8,611 nucleotides of DNA from contig VBLN01000070.1 of NCBI GenBank assembly GCA_005878685.1, positions 16,557 through 25,167 on the forward strand, given 5' to 3'. The DNA comes from Deltaproteobacteria bacterium (lineage in GTDB: Bacteria; Desulfobacterota; Binatia; UBA9968). The notes beneath the pieces are model-generated. The model searched no databases. It was not told the origin of the DNA and saw only the letters and a list, made by a program, of their open reading frames with translations. The position numbers were made by a program, and so were the translations under genes. Shown here in pieces: positions 1 through 5,831 of this stretch (positions within the stretch are counted from its first letter, which is position 1; the number at the start of each line of letters is the position of its first letter).

Positions 1-626
1 AGGAGTTTTCCCAAAACCGTCGTCGTGTGGATGAAGAGGGCTAGCGTCCCGGCGAAAGCCCCCAGACCCACGGCAGCGACAAAGAGGAGTCCAAGAGCAA
101 GATCCGGAATGGTGCGCAAAAAATTCAGCATAAGACGAGTCGTGTGGTAAACAACCGGATGCGGAGTGGTATTGTGCGCCGCGAAGAATCCGACGGGAAA
201 AGCCACCAGAAATGCCAGAAAAGTGCCCGCTAAAGCCATCTGGATCGTCTCGATCGTTGCGCCGACGATGGTCTGAGGAAAGGTATTATCCCACCACCTC
301 TGTTTGATCCTCGACTGCTCCTCGGATAGGGGAACAGGCAGGATCAGTGAGATTAGGGGAATGCCTTCGGGAAAGAAATAGCTCCTCGCGTCCGTAACCT
401 TGGAAAAATCGGGAGGCAACATGCGTCCGATAGTAGCGCTGATTTCGGGTATCCCACGGATCAACTCACCAGGCCGGATCTTGGCCCCCTGAAACGCCCA
501 CCAAAGGAGCGCCAGAGAAAAAGCACACAGCAGTAAGATCTGTCTGCCTTTTCTCGGAGCCAGGGGAGCTTCCCGTAAAATCTCTTCTTCGGGAATAATT
601 GATTTTGCACCAAACTGCTCTGCCAA
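1..626 (-). CDS. phnE: Phosphonate-type ABC transporter permease PhnE, C-terminus cut by window edge
   Basis: Inner-membrane permease of a phosphonate/phosphite-type ABC importer. I translated 208 codons from the reverse strand; the gene leaves the window at base 1. Residues about 29-45 form a first membrane helix, followed by a stretch ending IGRMLPPDF (66-74), typical of PhnE. Residues 120-208 form the permease core, with the family hallmarks NTTPHPV (152-158), RTIPDLALGLLFVAAVGLG (171-189) and a final GKL. Residues about 75-118 are longer than the short linker I expect in PhnE. The start is TTG at 626: an in-frame TAG lies only a few codons upstream, and AGGAGGG sits 7 bases before the TTG. 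The gene follows the phosphodiesterase-like gene on the same strand with a 68-base gap and no visible terminator, so the two may be co-transcribed. The ATPase and binding-protein genes are not in view. The family call is firm; the real substrate is unknown. Confidence 0.9.
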   Translation of the reverse strand, partial: MAEQFGAKSIIPEEEILREAPLAPRKGRQILLLCAFSLALLWWAFQGAKIRPGELIRGIPEISATIGRMLPPDFSKVTDARSYFFPEGIPLISLILPVPLSEEQSRIKQRWWDNTFPQTIVGATIETIQMALAGTFLAFLVAFPVGFFAAHNTTPHPVVYHTTRLMLNFLRTIPDLALGLLFVAAVGLGAFAGTLALFIHTTTVLGKL

Positions 627-633
627 GGCTTTA

Positions 634-640
634 CCCTCCT
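634..640 (-). promoter_or_regulatory. Ribosome binding site of phnE that fixes the TTG start
   Basis: Read on the minus strand the bases are AGGAGGG, 7 bases upstream of TTG at 626-624. An ATG slightly further upstream in the same frame is followed two codons later by TAG, so it cannot be the start. The TTG with this strong Shine-Dalgarno sequence is the best choice. Confidence 0.75.
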
Positions 641-694
641 AGTTTCTCATCGCATGAATGATTCGCTTTGCTGTCACCAGACTTTTCGCCACTA

Positions 695-1465
695 CTAAAA
701 CCGCAGCACGTCCCCATCCTTCAATATTCTCAAATGATAGCCTTTAAGTTTTTTAAGACTCGCTACGATCTCCCTCGGATATTCCGGCTTAACGTGAGTC
801 ACCAGAATCGGGACGGATGGCCTCCCGAGTTTATCGATCTCGCGGGCCAGACCCTGAGGCGTCAAGTGATAGCTCGCGTCAGCAACCTCTTGGAGGCGGT
901 CCGGGAAAGATACTTCGATGACAACCGCGCAGATATTCTTCTTCCCTCGGGCTACGGACCAGACTCTCTCAGTCGGTCCCGTATCGCCGACGTGGAGCAA
1001 GGTCCTCCTTCTATTCTCGATAAAAAAGGCGACGCTCGGGACAGCATGATTCACTCGGACTGTCGTTACTCTGAAGTCTCCAACGGCTGCAGGTTCTTCC
1101 TCCGGAAGTCTACAAAGTCTCAGCACAGGTAACCGCTGGCTATCGTCTGCGATGCGGGTAAAGTCGGGCCAAAGCTTATTATTAAAGAAGGATTCTTTTA
1201 ACCCTGTGACGACCTCATCGATGCCCCAGACATTAATAGGAACGCGGCATTTGCCGAAGAGATTATCAGCCAGCGTGGCAAGAGCCATGACATGGTCCAG
1301 ATGCATGTGAGTGATCAGGATGTCCTTGATCTTTTGCTGCGCCTTTAGAGTCAGGACCGCAGTCGTGGAGCCGGCATCAATGAGCAAAGAGTCGTTGACT
1401 AAAAAGGAGGAGAGGTTATGGCCCGGCACTTGGCCCCCTGAGCAGCCTAAGACGCGAAATTTCAT
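695..1465 (-). CDS. Metallo-beta-lactamase-fold hydrolase, class II cyclic-nucleotide phosphodiesterase type
   Basis: Predicted cytoplasmic metal-dependent phosphodiesterase of 256 residues, no signal peptide. Visible motifs in order: the opening strand LGCSGG (6-11), FLV/LIDAG (21-32), the metal-binding THMHLDH (52-58; H53, H55, D57, H58), a further His in VNHAVPS (138-144), GDTGPT with bridging Asp161, EVSFPDRLQ (184-192), SYHLTP (198-203) and VTHVKPEY with His224. The EVSFP...HLTP...HxKP pattern is what I know from class II 3',5'-cyclic-nucleotide phosphodiesterases (PF02112-like), so hydrolysis of cAMP or cGMP is the best prediction. All metal ligands appear present. The start ATG has GGGAGG 7 bases upstream. 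It lies 68 bases before phnE on the same strand. Because of that neighbour, a PhnP-like role in phosphonate breakdown was considered, but the motifs fit PhnP less well. The family is firm, the substrate is inferred. Confidence 0.83.
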   Translation of the reverse strand: MKFRVLGCSGGQVPGHNLSSFLVNDSLLIDAGSTTAVLTLKAQQKIKDILITHMHLDHVMALATLADNLFGKCRVPINVWGIDEVVTGLKESFFNNKLWPDFTRIADDSQRLPVLRLCRLPEEEPAAVGDFRVTTVRVNHAVPSVAFFIENRRRTLLHVGDTGPTERVWSVARGKKNICAVVIEVSFPDRLQEVADASYHLTPQGLAREIDKLGRPSVPILVTHVKPEYPREIVASLKKLKGYHLRILKDGDVLRF

Positions 1466-1579
1466 CGATACGCCTCCCTCGACGGCGACGACACCTTATA
1501 TCAAATGGATCTTTTTGACTAGCGGAAACTTTGAAAAAAAGGTATGGGTGATCAAAAGAATTTCCCGTCTCGATCGTAG
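1466..1579. promoter_or_regulatory. Divergent intergenic region
   Basis: These 114 bases separate two genes that point away from each other, so promoters for both directions should lie here. I see an isolated TTGACT at 1515-1520 on the plus strand without a good -10 at normal spacing, and TATAAG on the minus strand (bases 1495-1500) without a good -35. The middle is A/T-rich. No clear operator or hairpin stands out. The presence of promoters is inferred from gene orientation, not from convincing boxes. Confidence 0.45.
1473..1478 (-). promoter_or_regulatory. Ribosome binding site of the phosphodiesterase-like gene
   Basis: On the minus strand GGGAGG stands 7 bases before the ATG at 1465-1463, which supports that start. 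Confidence 0.7.
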
Positions 1580-2581
1580 ATGAGAAATCACATGATTAGA
1601 AAGGCTTCCGCACTTTTTCTTTCGCTCACGACTCTCTACCTGTTTGCTTCATGCGGAAGCAAAAAAGGGGAGGCCACGCGAATCGTCCCGATCGGGATTC
1701 TTCTCCCGGAGTCTGGGCGAAGTGAGACTCAAAGCGTTAGGGGGCTGCGGGATGGGCTCAAAGAACTAGGCTACAATGAAGAAGAAAACATTCTTCTGGA
1801 AATGCGAGACGCCAAAGGCGACCGTGGAGCCCTAAAGTCCATGGCCGATGAGCTCGTCAGTAAGAAAATCCATCTGATCTTCACGACTGGAACCAGAGCT
1901 ACTCAGGCAGCCATGGCGGCGACAAGCAAGACACCCATTGTTTTCCGCCACCCCGCTGACCCGGTGGCATTGGGTTTGGTAAAGAGCATGAAGCGGCCTG
2001 GAGGGAACGTAACCGGCGTCGCCGCCCTCGCTTTGCAAGTTACAGAAAATAGATTGGAGGTCCTGAAGCAAGTCGTCCCAGGAGTTCGCCGGGTGCACAT
2101 CTTTTATGCATCTAACGACAAATTTTCTCACGAGAATTTTGCCTTTACCTCGAAGCTAGCGGAAAAGCTCGGGCTCGAAGTGGTTGAGCATGGCATCAAG
2201 TCCGGCGACGAGTTGAAGAAGTCCTTCGACAACCTTCAGACGGAGGAAGGCGACGCCCTCTTCCACATTCCAGATGATTTGGTTGAGAGCGAAGCAGACT
2301 TCATCTTTCAGACAGCAAGGCAAAAGAAGCTGCCGACTATGTTCAACGAAGAGCCCTGGGCTATCAAAGGGGCGCTCGCCGCTTATGGCCCCAGCTACTA
2401 TGAGATGGGTCGGCAGGCTGCCGGCCTTGTAGACAAGATACTCAAGGGTCAAAAACCGGAGAATCTGCCGGTAGAATTGGCCAGGAAATTTGATTTGATC
2501 ATCAACATGAGGACCGTCAATACGATTGGGCTCACCGTTCCTCCAGAGGTGCTGAAGAAAGCGGATAAAGTCATCCGATAA
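1580..2581 (+). CDS. ABC transporter substrate-binding lipoprotein, PF04392 (TrpX-like) family
   Basis: Periplasmic solute-binding protein of 333 residues, probably lipid-anchored. The N-terminus has a basic stretch, a hydrophobic core and a possible lipobox FASC with Cys25 as the modified residue; Phe at -3 is unusual, so cleavage by ordinary signal peptidase is also possible. The mature part follows the PF04392 pattern: IPIGILLPES-like opening (here VPIGILLPES, 36-45), GLRDGLKELGY (55-65), a TTGTRATQAAM segment (102-112), TPIVF (118-122), DPVALGLVKSMKRPGGNVTGV (split around 127-147), and a C-terminal DKILKGQKPENLPVE stretch. Family members bind small organic ligands such as amino acids; the ligand here cannot be read. 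No matching permease or ATPase lies beside it, so it is an orphan, or serves as a sensor or partner of the next genes, from which it is separated by 14 bases. ATG at 1592 (Met5) is an equally good start; neither has a strong ribosome binding site. Confidence 0.87.
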   Translation: MRNHMIRKASALFLSLTTLYLFASCGSKKGEATRIVPIGILLPESGRSETQSVRGLRDGLKELGYNEEENILLEMRDAKGDRGALKSMADELVSKKIHLIFTTGTRATQAAMAATSKTPIVFRHPADPVALGLVKSMKRPGGNVTGVAALALQVTENRLEVLKQVVPGVRRVHIFYASNDKFSHENFAFTSKLAEKLGLEVVEHGIKSGDELKKSFDNLQTEEGDALFHIPDDLVESEADFIFQTARQKKLPTMFNEEPWAIKGALAAYGPSYYEMGRQAAGLVDKILKGQKPENLPVELARKFDLIINMRTVNTIGLTVPPEVLKKADKVIR

Positions 2582-2595
2582 CGGACCGAGACTTT

Positions 2596-3831
2596 ATGGC
2601 CGATTTAGCGGATACGATAAGAAGCATCCCTCTCTTCTCCGGACTCTCCCGCGAGGACATAGCCAAGATTCTCGGCAAGCTAGAAGAAAAATCCTTTGTT
2701 GCCGGAACGACGATCTTCTCTCAAGGAGATAAGGGCGATTCCTTCTACTTTATCCAGGCTGGCGCCGTCCAAGTGGTCCTTGAGGGTGGCGGAGGCAGAA
2801 GGGAAAGCATCGCGGTCTTGGGGCCGCAAGACTGGTTCGGGGAAATGGCCCTGCTATCGGGAGAGCCGCGCTCCGCAACCATCATCGCCGTTAAGGATCT
2901 CACGGTTTGGCGGCTCACCCGGGAGGCCTGGGATGAACTCATCGAGAAGCATCCCACCTGGCTTCTCCACTTCTGCGCGTCACTCAGCAAGAGACTGGCG
3001 CGGGCAGAGCAGCAATACTCCAAGGGCCGGGATGCCTTCAATTCCCTAGCCGAAGAGTTTTATAGTTCAAGGAGCGCCGAGCAGCAGCAGTTTTTCCGCC
3101 GCGCCTCCCTGCTGGCCACTATAGACCCTCAGACTGCAGACGAGCTTCTTCAGGCCAAGGGTGCCGAAGGATTTCTCGCGGATCTTCAAAAGAGCCAGTT
3201 CCCTTTAATTCGCTCTATCGAAGGAAACCGATACGAGCTTCATGCCTTTTTTAGAGAGTTCTTGACAGAAAAACTTCTCAGGGTTGAAGGTGCGGAAACA
3301 GAACAGAAACTGCATTCTCAGATCGCCGCGCAGTACGAACTGCTCGGCAACTGGGAGCAGGCTATCCACCACTCTTTGGAAGCGCAAGAGTGGCCCCAGG
3401 TCATCCAACTTCTCAGCGCACAGAAGGAGGAGTTGCTCGATGGTTCCGCCCTGTTTGTGAAAAACGCCGTCGAAAGAATGCCACCGGACCACTTCTTCGC
3501 TGATCCTCACTTAGTCCACATTAAGGCTAGGGCCGTCGCTCACTTAGGCGATTTGGGAGGAGCTGTCAGAATCTATAAAGAGGTCCTTTCCCAAAGAGCC
3601 GCAGGAAGCATGAGCGGTGAAGCTGTAGCCCGCTATCAAAGCATGGCGGACACCTTGGTGCAAAAAAGAGAATATGCTCAAGCGCTACACTGTCTGCGGA
3701 GCGCGCTTAACCTGCTGGAGCAGGAAACGGTACATGTGGCGGGTGACGTGAATGATCTCTATCGGGATAACAAGCAGTCGGGCGCGCCCTCGTCTGTCTC
3801 TGGGCCAGAATCAAGAATGGGCTCTGTCTGA
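2596..3831 (+). CDS. Cyclic-nucleotide-binding domain fused to a MalT-like winged-helix/helical-repeat arm
   Basis: Predicted cytoplasmic nucleotide-responsive regulatory protein of 411 residues. Residues about 8-135 are a complete CNBD: IPLFSGLS (11-18), FSQGDKGDSFYFIQAG (41-56), and the phosphate-binding cassette FGEMALLSGEPRSATIIA (81-98) with key Glu83 and Arg92, so cAMP or cGMP binding is plausible. Residues about 155-230 resemble the winged-helix region that follows the NTPase in MalT/LuxR-type STAND proteins (FFRRASLLATIDPQTADELL, then YELHAFFREFLTEKL). Residues 240-375 are helical repeats (AAQYELLGNWEQAIHHSLEA, then AVAHLGDLGGAVRIYKEVL). There is no helix-turn-helix output of Crp type and no NTPase, so it is unlikely to be a transcription factor. 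The last 30 residues are polar and low in structure. The TGA stop is followed in the same frame by the SLC13 transporter, so this may be the regulatory half of one longer protein. It starts 14 bases after the lipoprotein gene. Confidence 0.83.
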   Translation: MADLADTIRSIPLFSGLSREDIAKILGKLEEKSFVAGTTIFSQGDKGDSFYFIQAGAVQVVLEGGGGRRESIAVLGPQDWFGEMALLSGEPRSATIIAVKDLTVWRLTREAWDELIEKHPTWLLHFCASLSKRLARAEQQYSKGRDAFNSLAEEFYSSRSAEQQQFFRRASLLATIDPQTADELLQAKGAEGFLADLQKSQFPLIRSIEGNRYELHAFFREFLTEKLLRVEGAETEQKLHSQIAAQYELLGNWEQAIHHSLEAQEWPQVIQLLSAQKEELLDGSALFVKNAVERMPPDHFFADPHLVHIKARAVAHLGDLGGAVRIYKEVLSQRAAGSMSGEAVARYQSMADTLVQKREYAQALHCLRSALNLLEQETVHVAGDVNDLYRDNKQSGAPSSVSGPESRMGSV

Positions 3832-3876
3832 TCAAATCTGGCCGCGCTCTTTTCTCGTCCTTACGAGAAAGCTGCT
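3829..3876 (+). other. In-frame TGA and 45-base linker joining the CNBD and SLC13 reading frames
   Basis: The CNBD frame ends at TGA 3829-3831. The 15 codons after it (SNLAALFSRPYEKAA) contain no stop and run straight into the GTG used as the transporter start, in the same frame. Just before that GTG there is only a weak GAGAAAG-like element, and no ATG lies between the stop and the first membrane helix. Possible explanations are two coupled genes, a nonsense mutation in a fused gene, a sequencing or assembly error, or read-through. The sequence alone does not decide among them. Confidence 0.6.
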
Positions 3877-5265
3877 GTGAGTAGGTGGGCTGGCGGCGTC
3901 TTGGGTCTTGCCGTCTGGGCCTATCTTTGGTTCTGGACACCCAACATTGGCCTGGATCCTGCGGCAACCAAGCAACTCGGCCTGCTCTGTCTAACGTTAA
4001 TTTACTGGGTATTTTGGGTCTTCCCGGACTACGGAGTGGCCCTCCTTTTTGCTTTGGGATTGATATTGACCGGTCTGGCAAAAGCTGACGTGGTCTTGGG
4101 TGGCTTCGCAAGCACGACTTGGTTCATGACTCTTGGAGTATTGGGGCTCGGGGCCGCTATCACCGGCTCCGGCCTTTTTTACCGCCTGTCGTTACAGTTG
4201 GTGCGTTTCTTCCCTTTGAACTACTACTGGCAGATCATCGCTTTAGGTCTCATGGGAATCGTCGTGATGGCCCTGATCCCACAGCAGAGCGCTCGTACCG
4301 CGATTATCAGCCAAATGCTTGTCAATCTCTCCGAAAGCCTTGGCTACAAAAACCCCTCTAGGGCCTCCACGGGCCTCTTCGTCGCTAGCTTTCTTGGACT
4401 GGGGCAGCTTGGCTTTCTCTTTCTGACGGGCTCCACTACAAGCCTCATAGCCTGGGGCCTTCTTCCTCCCGATGTCCGCGCCCAATTTACCTGGGGCTAT
4501 TGGTTTCTCGCCGCTCTGCCCCCGACCTTGGTTGTTGTCGCCATAATCTTATTAAGCACTATGTTTCTCTATCGGCCTGAGTCTCAGGCCCAAGTCTCGT
4601 ATAAAATGGTCCAAAACCAGCTCGAGGTCCTCGGGCCTCTATCGCAAAAAGAATGGATCACGCTTGGGGTGCTTTTTTTCACCGTGGGCGGGTGGTTGAC
4701 CATTTCCTACCATGGGATTGACGGCGCTTGGATTTCTCTCATCTCGCTTTGCGTTCTCGTCAACACGGGTGTGTTGGGCTGGGGCATGTTGAAGAAAGGC
4801 ATCGATTGGGAATTGCTCATCTATATGGGAGCGACGCTGAGCATCCCTACTCTTCTGACCCAAGCAAAAATTGATGAATGGTTGGTCGGCTGGATTTCCC
4901 CGCTGATTGTTCCTTTCCTGGAGCGGCCGGCTCTTTCCTTCGTCATTATTGCCCTTATTGCCTATGGAACCAAGTTGATTTTTACTAGCTTCCTCACAGT
5001 CGTAACCCTGACGGTCGCCTTACTGCCATTGTCGGTCGATATGGGCATTAGCCCATGGATCATGGCCACGATCATTCTCGTGGCGTCCGAAGTCTGGTTC
5101 TTCCCCTTTCAGGTAGACTGGCATACCCTCGCCTACTCCACCACCGAAGGCAAGGGATTTACCTATCCACTCATGTCCCGGATCAATCCCTTTTATGCGT
5201 TGGCCTATATTCTGGCACTGATTGTCGCTATCCCTTACTGGAGATACTTGGGGCTAATGGGGTAA
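3877..5265 (+). CDS. SLC13/DASS-family anion transporter, divergent
   Basis: Inner-membrane transporter of 462 residues with roughly a dozen hydrophobic segments arranged as two similar halves, as in the divalent-anion/Na+ symporter (CitT/SLC13) family, whose members take up dicarboxylates, citrate or sulfate. Family-like stretches: ALIPQQSARTAIISQML (132-148) with ARASTGL-like RASTGLFVASFLG (162-174) in the first half, and IDWELLIYMGATLSI (309-323) then TSFLTVVTLTVALLPLS (370-386) in the second. The two SNT motifs that bind Na+ in studied members are replaced by QQS (136-138) and about TVV (374-376), so ion coupling may differ. The length is normal for a full SLC13 core. The start is GTG with a weak ribosome binding site and lies in the same frame as the upstream CNBD gene, 45 bases past its stop; the transporter may be the membrane half of a fused protein. 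Substrate cannot be assigned. Confidence 0.8.
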   Translation: MSRWAGGVLGLAVWAYLWFWTPNIGLDPAATKQLGLLCLTLIYWVFWVFPDYGVALLFALGLILTGLAKADVVLGGFASTTWFMTLGVLGLGAAITGSGLFYRLSLQLVRFFPLNYYWQIIALGLMGIVVMALIPQQSARTAIISQMLVNLSESLGYKNPSRASTGLFVASFLGLGQLGFLFLTGSTTSLIAWGLLPPDVRAQFTWGYWFLAALPPTLVVVAIILLSTMFLYRPESQAQVSYKMVQNQLEVLGPLSQKEWITLGVLFFTVGGWLTISYHGIDGAWISLISLCVLVNTGVLGWGMLKKGIDWELLIYMGATLSIPTLLTQAKIDEWLVGWISPLIVPFLERPALSFVIIALIAYGTKLIFTSFLTVVTLTVALLPLSVDMGISPWIMATIILVASEVWFFPFQVDWHTLAYSTTEGKGFTYPLMSRINPFYALAYILALIVAIPYWRYLGLMG

Positions 5266-5286
5266 TCAATGCAAATTGGCATTGAT
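5265..5286 (+). terminator. Hairpin at the end of the SLC13 gene, possible terminator
   Basis: A perfect 8-base inverted repeat, ATCAATGC and GCATTGAT, with a 6-base loop (AAATTG) begins on the last base of the transporter stop codon. The stem is only moderately GC-rich and no T-run follows, so it is a poor intrinsic terminator; it could instead protect the mRNA 3' end or bind a protein. Confidence 0.35.
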
Positions 5287-5295
5287 GATCGAGAC

Positions 5296-5385
5296 GTGTA
5301 AGACCCAGACGCTTCAAACGCGAGCGTATAGTTTTCTATATTTAAGTATCTTTAAAGATACGCTAGCGATCTCCGTTTCTTACAC
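5296..5385. repeat. Nested inverted-repeat region
   Basis: Outer arms GTGTAAGA (5296-5303) and TCTTACAC (5378-5385) are perfectly complementary. Inside them CGCGAGCGTAT (5319-5329) pairs with ATACGCTAGCG (5358-5368) with one mismatch. Within the interior lies the perfect 16-base palindrome GTATCTTTAAAGATAC (5346-5361), which overlaps the right inner arm and so offers an alternative fold. The nested symmetry suggests a structured RNA leader, a protein-binding operator or the remnant of a small palindromic element. Confidence 0.5.
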
Positions 5386-5560
5386 TTGAGAAATCTTTTC
5401 TGCCAAAATTTTGTGTGAATTCAGAGGCTTCCTGACCCTCGCCTGATTTCTTAGGGCTGTGGCACCGCGCTTGCGTTTGCTCACGTTGCGTTAAACCGGT
5501 CAGCGGTCTCAGGAATTAAAAGGAACAAAGCTTAGTCTTCGCATTTTGGGGTTTCTAATC

Positions 5561-5574
5561 CGATCTAAGGATCG
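5561..5574. repeat. Small hairpin CGATC-TAAG-GATCG
   Basis: A 5-base stem with a 4-base loop lies directly upstream of the TTGACA at 5578. It is short and could be chance, but the position next to a promoter-like box makes a regulatory role possible. Confidence 0.3.
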
Positions 5575-5577
5575 TCA

Positions 5578-5612
5578 TTGACACATAGAAAATAGCTATA
5601 AGGAAATTATAG
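5578..5612 (+). promoter_or_regulatory. Promoter-like TTGACA followed by a dyad
   Basis: An exact -35 consensus TTGACA (5578-5583) is followed by the inverted repeat CTATAA-GGAAA-TTATAG (5596-5612). The candidate -10 hexamers (TATAAG, TTATAG) are 13 or 23 bases away, not the optimal 17, so this is a weak sigma-70 promoter prediction; the dyad could be an operator. Confidence 0.28.
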
Positions 5613-5663
5613 GTACTTCGGCGAATTTTCCTTCTATGACACTGATTTTTCTCCTAGAAACGC

Positions 5664-5690
5664 TTGACAAAAGCTCGGCATTAATAGTAA
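5664..5690 (+). promoter_or_regulatory. Possible promoter of the cyclase gene
   Basis: Exact TTGACA (5664-5669) followed after 15 bases by TAGTAA (5685-5690). The spacing is short and the -10 imperfect, but orientation and the distance of about 140 bases to the preferred cyclase start are suitable. Confidence 0.3.
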
Positions 5691-5831
5691 CAACGATCAC
5701 TTTTTATAGCTGGTTCGGTCTGGTAGGTCCTCGACGCCGACAACGCCTAACATGCAATTAGCAACGTCAGAGAATTGGGCTTTAGTTTTTCTTTTTTCTT
5801 GGACGCGACTTTGGTGTCGCGCAATAGGTTC

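Larger units (their letters stand above)
5266..5774. other. Long intergenic region without a convincing gene
   Basis: This stretch of 509 bases (566 if the cyclase starts at 5832) separates the transporter from the cyclase. It is more A/T-rich than its neighbours. I see several inverted repeats (5265-5286, 5296-5385, 5561-5574, 5596-5612), two exact TTGACA boxes (5578-5583 and 5664-5669), and the direct repeat TTGCGTT at 5471-5477 and 5486-5492. No tRNA, transposase remnant or homology-bearing ORF is evident. It most likely carries the control region of the cyclase-fecR pair and possibly a structured RNA. Confidence 0.6.

Noticed and set aside
668..1132. 154-codon open frame on the plus strand
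   Set aside because: It lies wholly antisense to the phosphodiesterase-like gene, whose protein has clear family motifs; the plus-strand translation has none.
695..1465. Annotation of the MBL-fold gene as phnP
   Set aside because: The neighbour phnE suggested it, but the cysteine-containing N-terminal region I expect in PhnP is absent and the EVSFP/HLTP/HxKP pattern fits class II cyclic-nucleotide phosphodiesterases better.
2596..3831. Crp/Fnr-type transcription factor
   Set aside because: The CNBD is Crp-like, but no C-terminal Crp helix-turn-helix follows; the rest is a MalT-like helical arm.
5265..5286. Strong intrinsic terminator after the transporter
   Set aside because: The hairpin is perfect but not GC-rich and lacks a T-run, so it is listed only as a weak candidate.
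5414..5418. TGTGA half-site resembling a Crp operator
   Set aside because: No matching TCACA at the correct 6-base spacing; a five-base match is expected by chance.
5636..5761. 41-codon frame in the long spacer (starts MTLIFLLETL)
   Set aside because: It is partly hydrophobic, but it has no ribosome binding site, no recognisable similarity, and overlaps the likely control region; too weak to call a gene.
5775..5831. TTG at 5775 as start of the cyclase
   Set aside because: No usable ribosome binding site precedes it, and the added 19 residues look unlike a leader; ATG 5832 directly precedes the first membrane helix. The choice is not certain, since its own ribosome binding site is also weak.
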